Assembly (NCBI GenBank): GCA_003660965.1 | Contig: QMVF01000039.1 | Span: 1 to 7,018, forward strand | From: Microcaldota archaeon | Lineage (GTDB): Archaea > Micrarchaeota > Micrarchaeia > Burarchaeales > Burarchaeaceae | Reading direction: 5' to 3' | Length of the DNA stretch: 7,018 nt | Shown here: positions 6,309 to 7,018 of the stretch, in pieces | Position numbering within the stretch: position 1 is the first letter of the stretch | How the letters are laid out: each line of letters begins with the position of its first letter | Program-made: the position numbers and the translations under genes | The notes under the pieces: generated by a model | The model's input: only the letters and a program-made list of their open reading frames with translations | The model's database searches: none | What the model was told of the DNA's origin: nothing

Positions 6309-7018
6309 TTATACCACTCTTGCCAGCTGAGACACCTCGATTTCGCTTCCGATGAAAGAGGAAAGCCACCGTATGAAAGTGATGGTTACCAGCAGATTCA
6401 TTACGGGCAGGAGTATGGAAACTATAATGACCCAATAAGCCATCGGCTCGAGGAATGCAGATCTGTTCATAAGGGTTGATAAATACTCTGCATCTCCTCT
6501 GCACGCACCCTGCTCATGATGAGGGCCTGGGGGGATTGCTATGGAAGCATATGGTGGGGGGATACCTGTAGCTGAGTCCATGAATATATCATCTTTTACA
6601 AGCGCATAATCTGCAACCACCATCAGCGGGTAGACTATGTAGAAGCCCACTGCAATTGCTATCAACGCACCTCCGGCAGAGCGGGTGAAACGTATGCTTC
6701 TCAAAAGCACTCCAAGGGGGAGCAGGAAGAAGATGAATACCTTTCCGATCTGTAGAAGCATCATCTGCGCCCACATGGCAACTGTGGCTGAATACAGCGC
6801 AGTTATGGAAAGGCTGAGTGTTCCCTGGGTTGCCATCAGATACCTGCACGGGCTTATTGCAAATCCAAGAGAGCTTCCCAATATTTGACAGTAAGTTGTT
6901 ACGGTGCCTGTTTGGCCTACACCCAATGCAGAAGCTTCAAAGCCGTGGATAAATACCTCAAGCTTGCTGGTTATCTCTTTAGTGTACTGCTCAGCAAAAA
7001 CAAAGGCATCTATTGCAC
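6309..7018 (-). CDS. Polytopic membrane protein, first paralog of the trio, 5' end cut by window edge
   Basis: The frame is open to the window's right end; reading it through adds 30 residues before the in-frame TTG at 6924-6926, so that TTG is an internal Leu and not a start. The window holds 235 residues. Compared with its paralogs, roughly 100 N-terminal residues, probably including the first two membrane segments, are missing. Visible parts in order (counting from the first complete codon): a loop with Cys43, then GFAISP at 51-56 and Cys57; membrane segments at about 67-103; the signature LPLGVLLRSIRFTRSAGG at 99-116; a membrane segment to about 140; an outer Pro/His-rich loop with Cys152; a final membrane segment at about 181-208; and the tail FIRWLSSFIGSEIEVSQLARVV minus its last residues. 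Its TAA is immediately followed by the ATG of the next paralog. It shares the same likely role as its neighbours, as part of an envelope complex. Confidence 0.82.
   Translation of the reverse strand, partial: AIDAFVFAEQYTKEITSKLEVFIHGFEASALGVGQTGTVTTYCQILGSSLGFAISPCRYLMATQGTLSLSITALYSATVAMWAQMMLLQIGKVFIFFLLPLGVLLRSIRFTRSAGGALIAIAVGFYIVYPLMVVADYALVKDDIFMDSATGIPPPYASIAIPPGPHHEQGACRGDAEYLSTLMNRSAFLEPMAYWVIIVSILLPVMNLLVTITFIRWLSSFIGSEIEVSQLARVV
6669..6722 (-). other. Family signature, copy 1: LPLGVLLRSIRFTRSAGG
   Basis: This 18-residue block is shared by the three paralogs: [LF]P[LI]G, then two to three hydrophobic residues, an Arg, [SA]I, [PR], [FY][TM]R and a small-residue run ending in GG. 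It sits between two hydrophobic segments, and its two or three arginines suggest a cytoplasm-facing turn by the positive-inside rule. Confidence 0.7.

Noticed and set aside
6172..6504. A 110-codon open frame on the minus strand spanning the junction of the first two paralogs.
   Set aside because: It is out of frame with two well-supported membrane-protein genes, has no ribosome site, and its translation lacks any domain character.
947..7018. CRISPR array, tRNA, riboswitch or insertion-sequence ends within the operon.
   Set aside because: No regularly spaced repeats, cloverleaf-like segments, non-coding gaps or inverted terminal repeats were seen; the whole stretch is coding.

Overview
The window reads as coding-dense prokaryotic DNA, most likely archaeal and possibly from a DPANN-type or other uncultivated lineage. 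Four things suggest this: Shine-Dalgarno cores of the GGTG type ahead of starts, frequent ATA (Ile) and AGA/AGG (Arg) codons, genes packed with overlaps or 0-2 nt gaps, and no gene that matches a familiar bacterial family. The assignment is an inference; no rRNA, tRNA or universal marker gene is present to settle it.

Layout: two plus-strand genes occupy the left end (1-944). The first is cut by the window edge and encodes an acidic, cysteine-free, mostly helical protein. The second is a 104-residue, highly basic, coiled-coil-like protein. They converge, with only 2 nt between stop codons, on a minus-strand operon that fills the rest (947-7018). In transcription order (right to left) the operon holds three polytopic membrane proteins and a very large secreted cysteine-rich lipoprotein of about 1113 residues. 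No stretch over 300 bases lacks a gene. No promoter, RNA gene, CRISPR array, insertion sequence or clear terminator was seen; the promoters of both transcription units must lie outside the window.

The three membrane proteins are diverged paralogs of one family. Each has a membrane-embedded arginine/glycine signature of the form [LF]P[LI]Gxx[LF]R[SA]I[PR][FY][TM]R[GS][AF]GG between two hydrophobic segments, a G[WF]x[IL]xP motif about 40 residues earlier next to loop cysteines, and a final membrane helix running into a short polar tail that in two of them reads GSE. They are translated as a chain with abutting or nearly abutting reading frames, and the lipoprotein follows directly. The simplest reading is one cell-envelope complex: a hetero-oligomeric membrane core made of three related subunits, plus a large disulfide- or metal-stabilised outer subunit anchored by lipid. 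A DNA- or protein-transfer channel (loosely like VirB6/TrbL/CedA-type proteins with a cysteine-rich surface protein) is one hypothesis, but no sequence motif here proves it and no ATPase is visible in the window.
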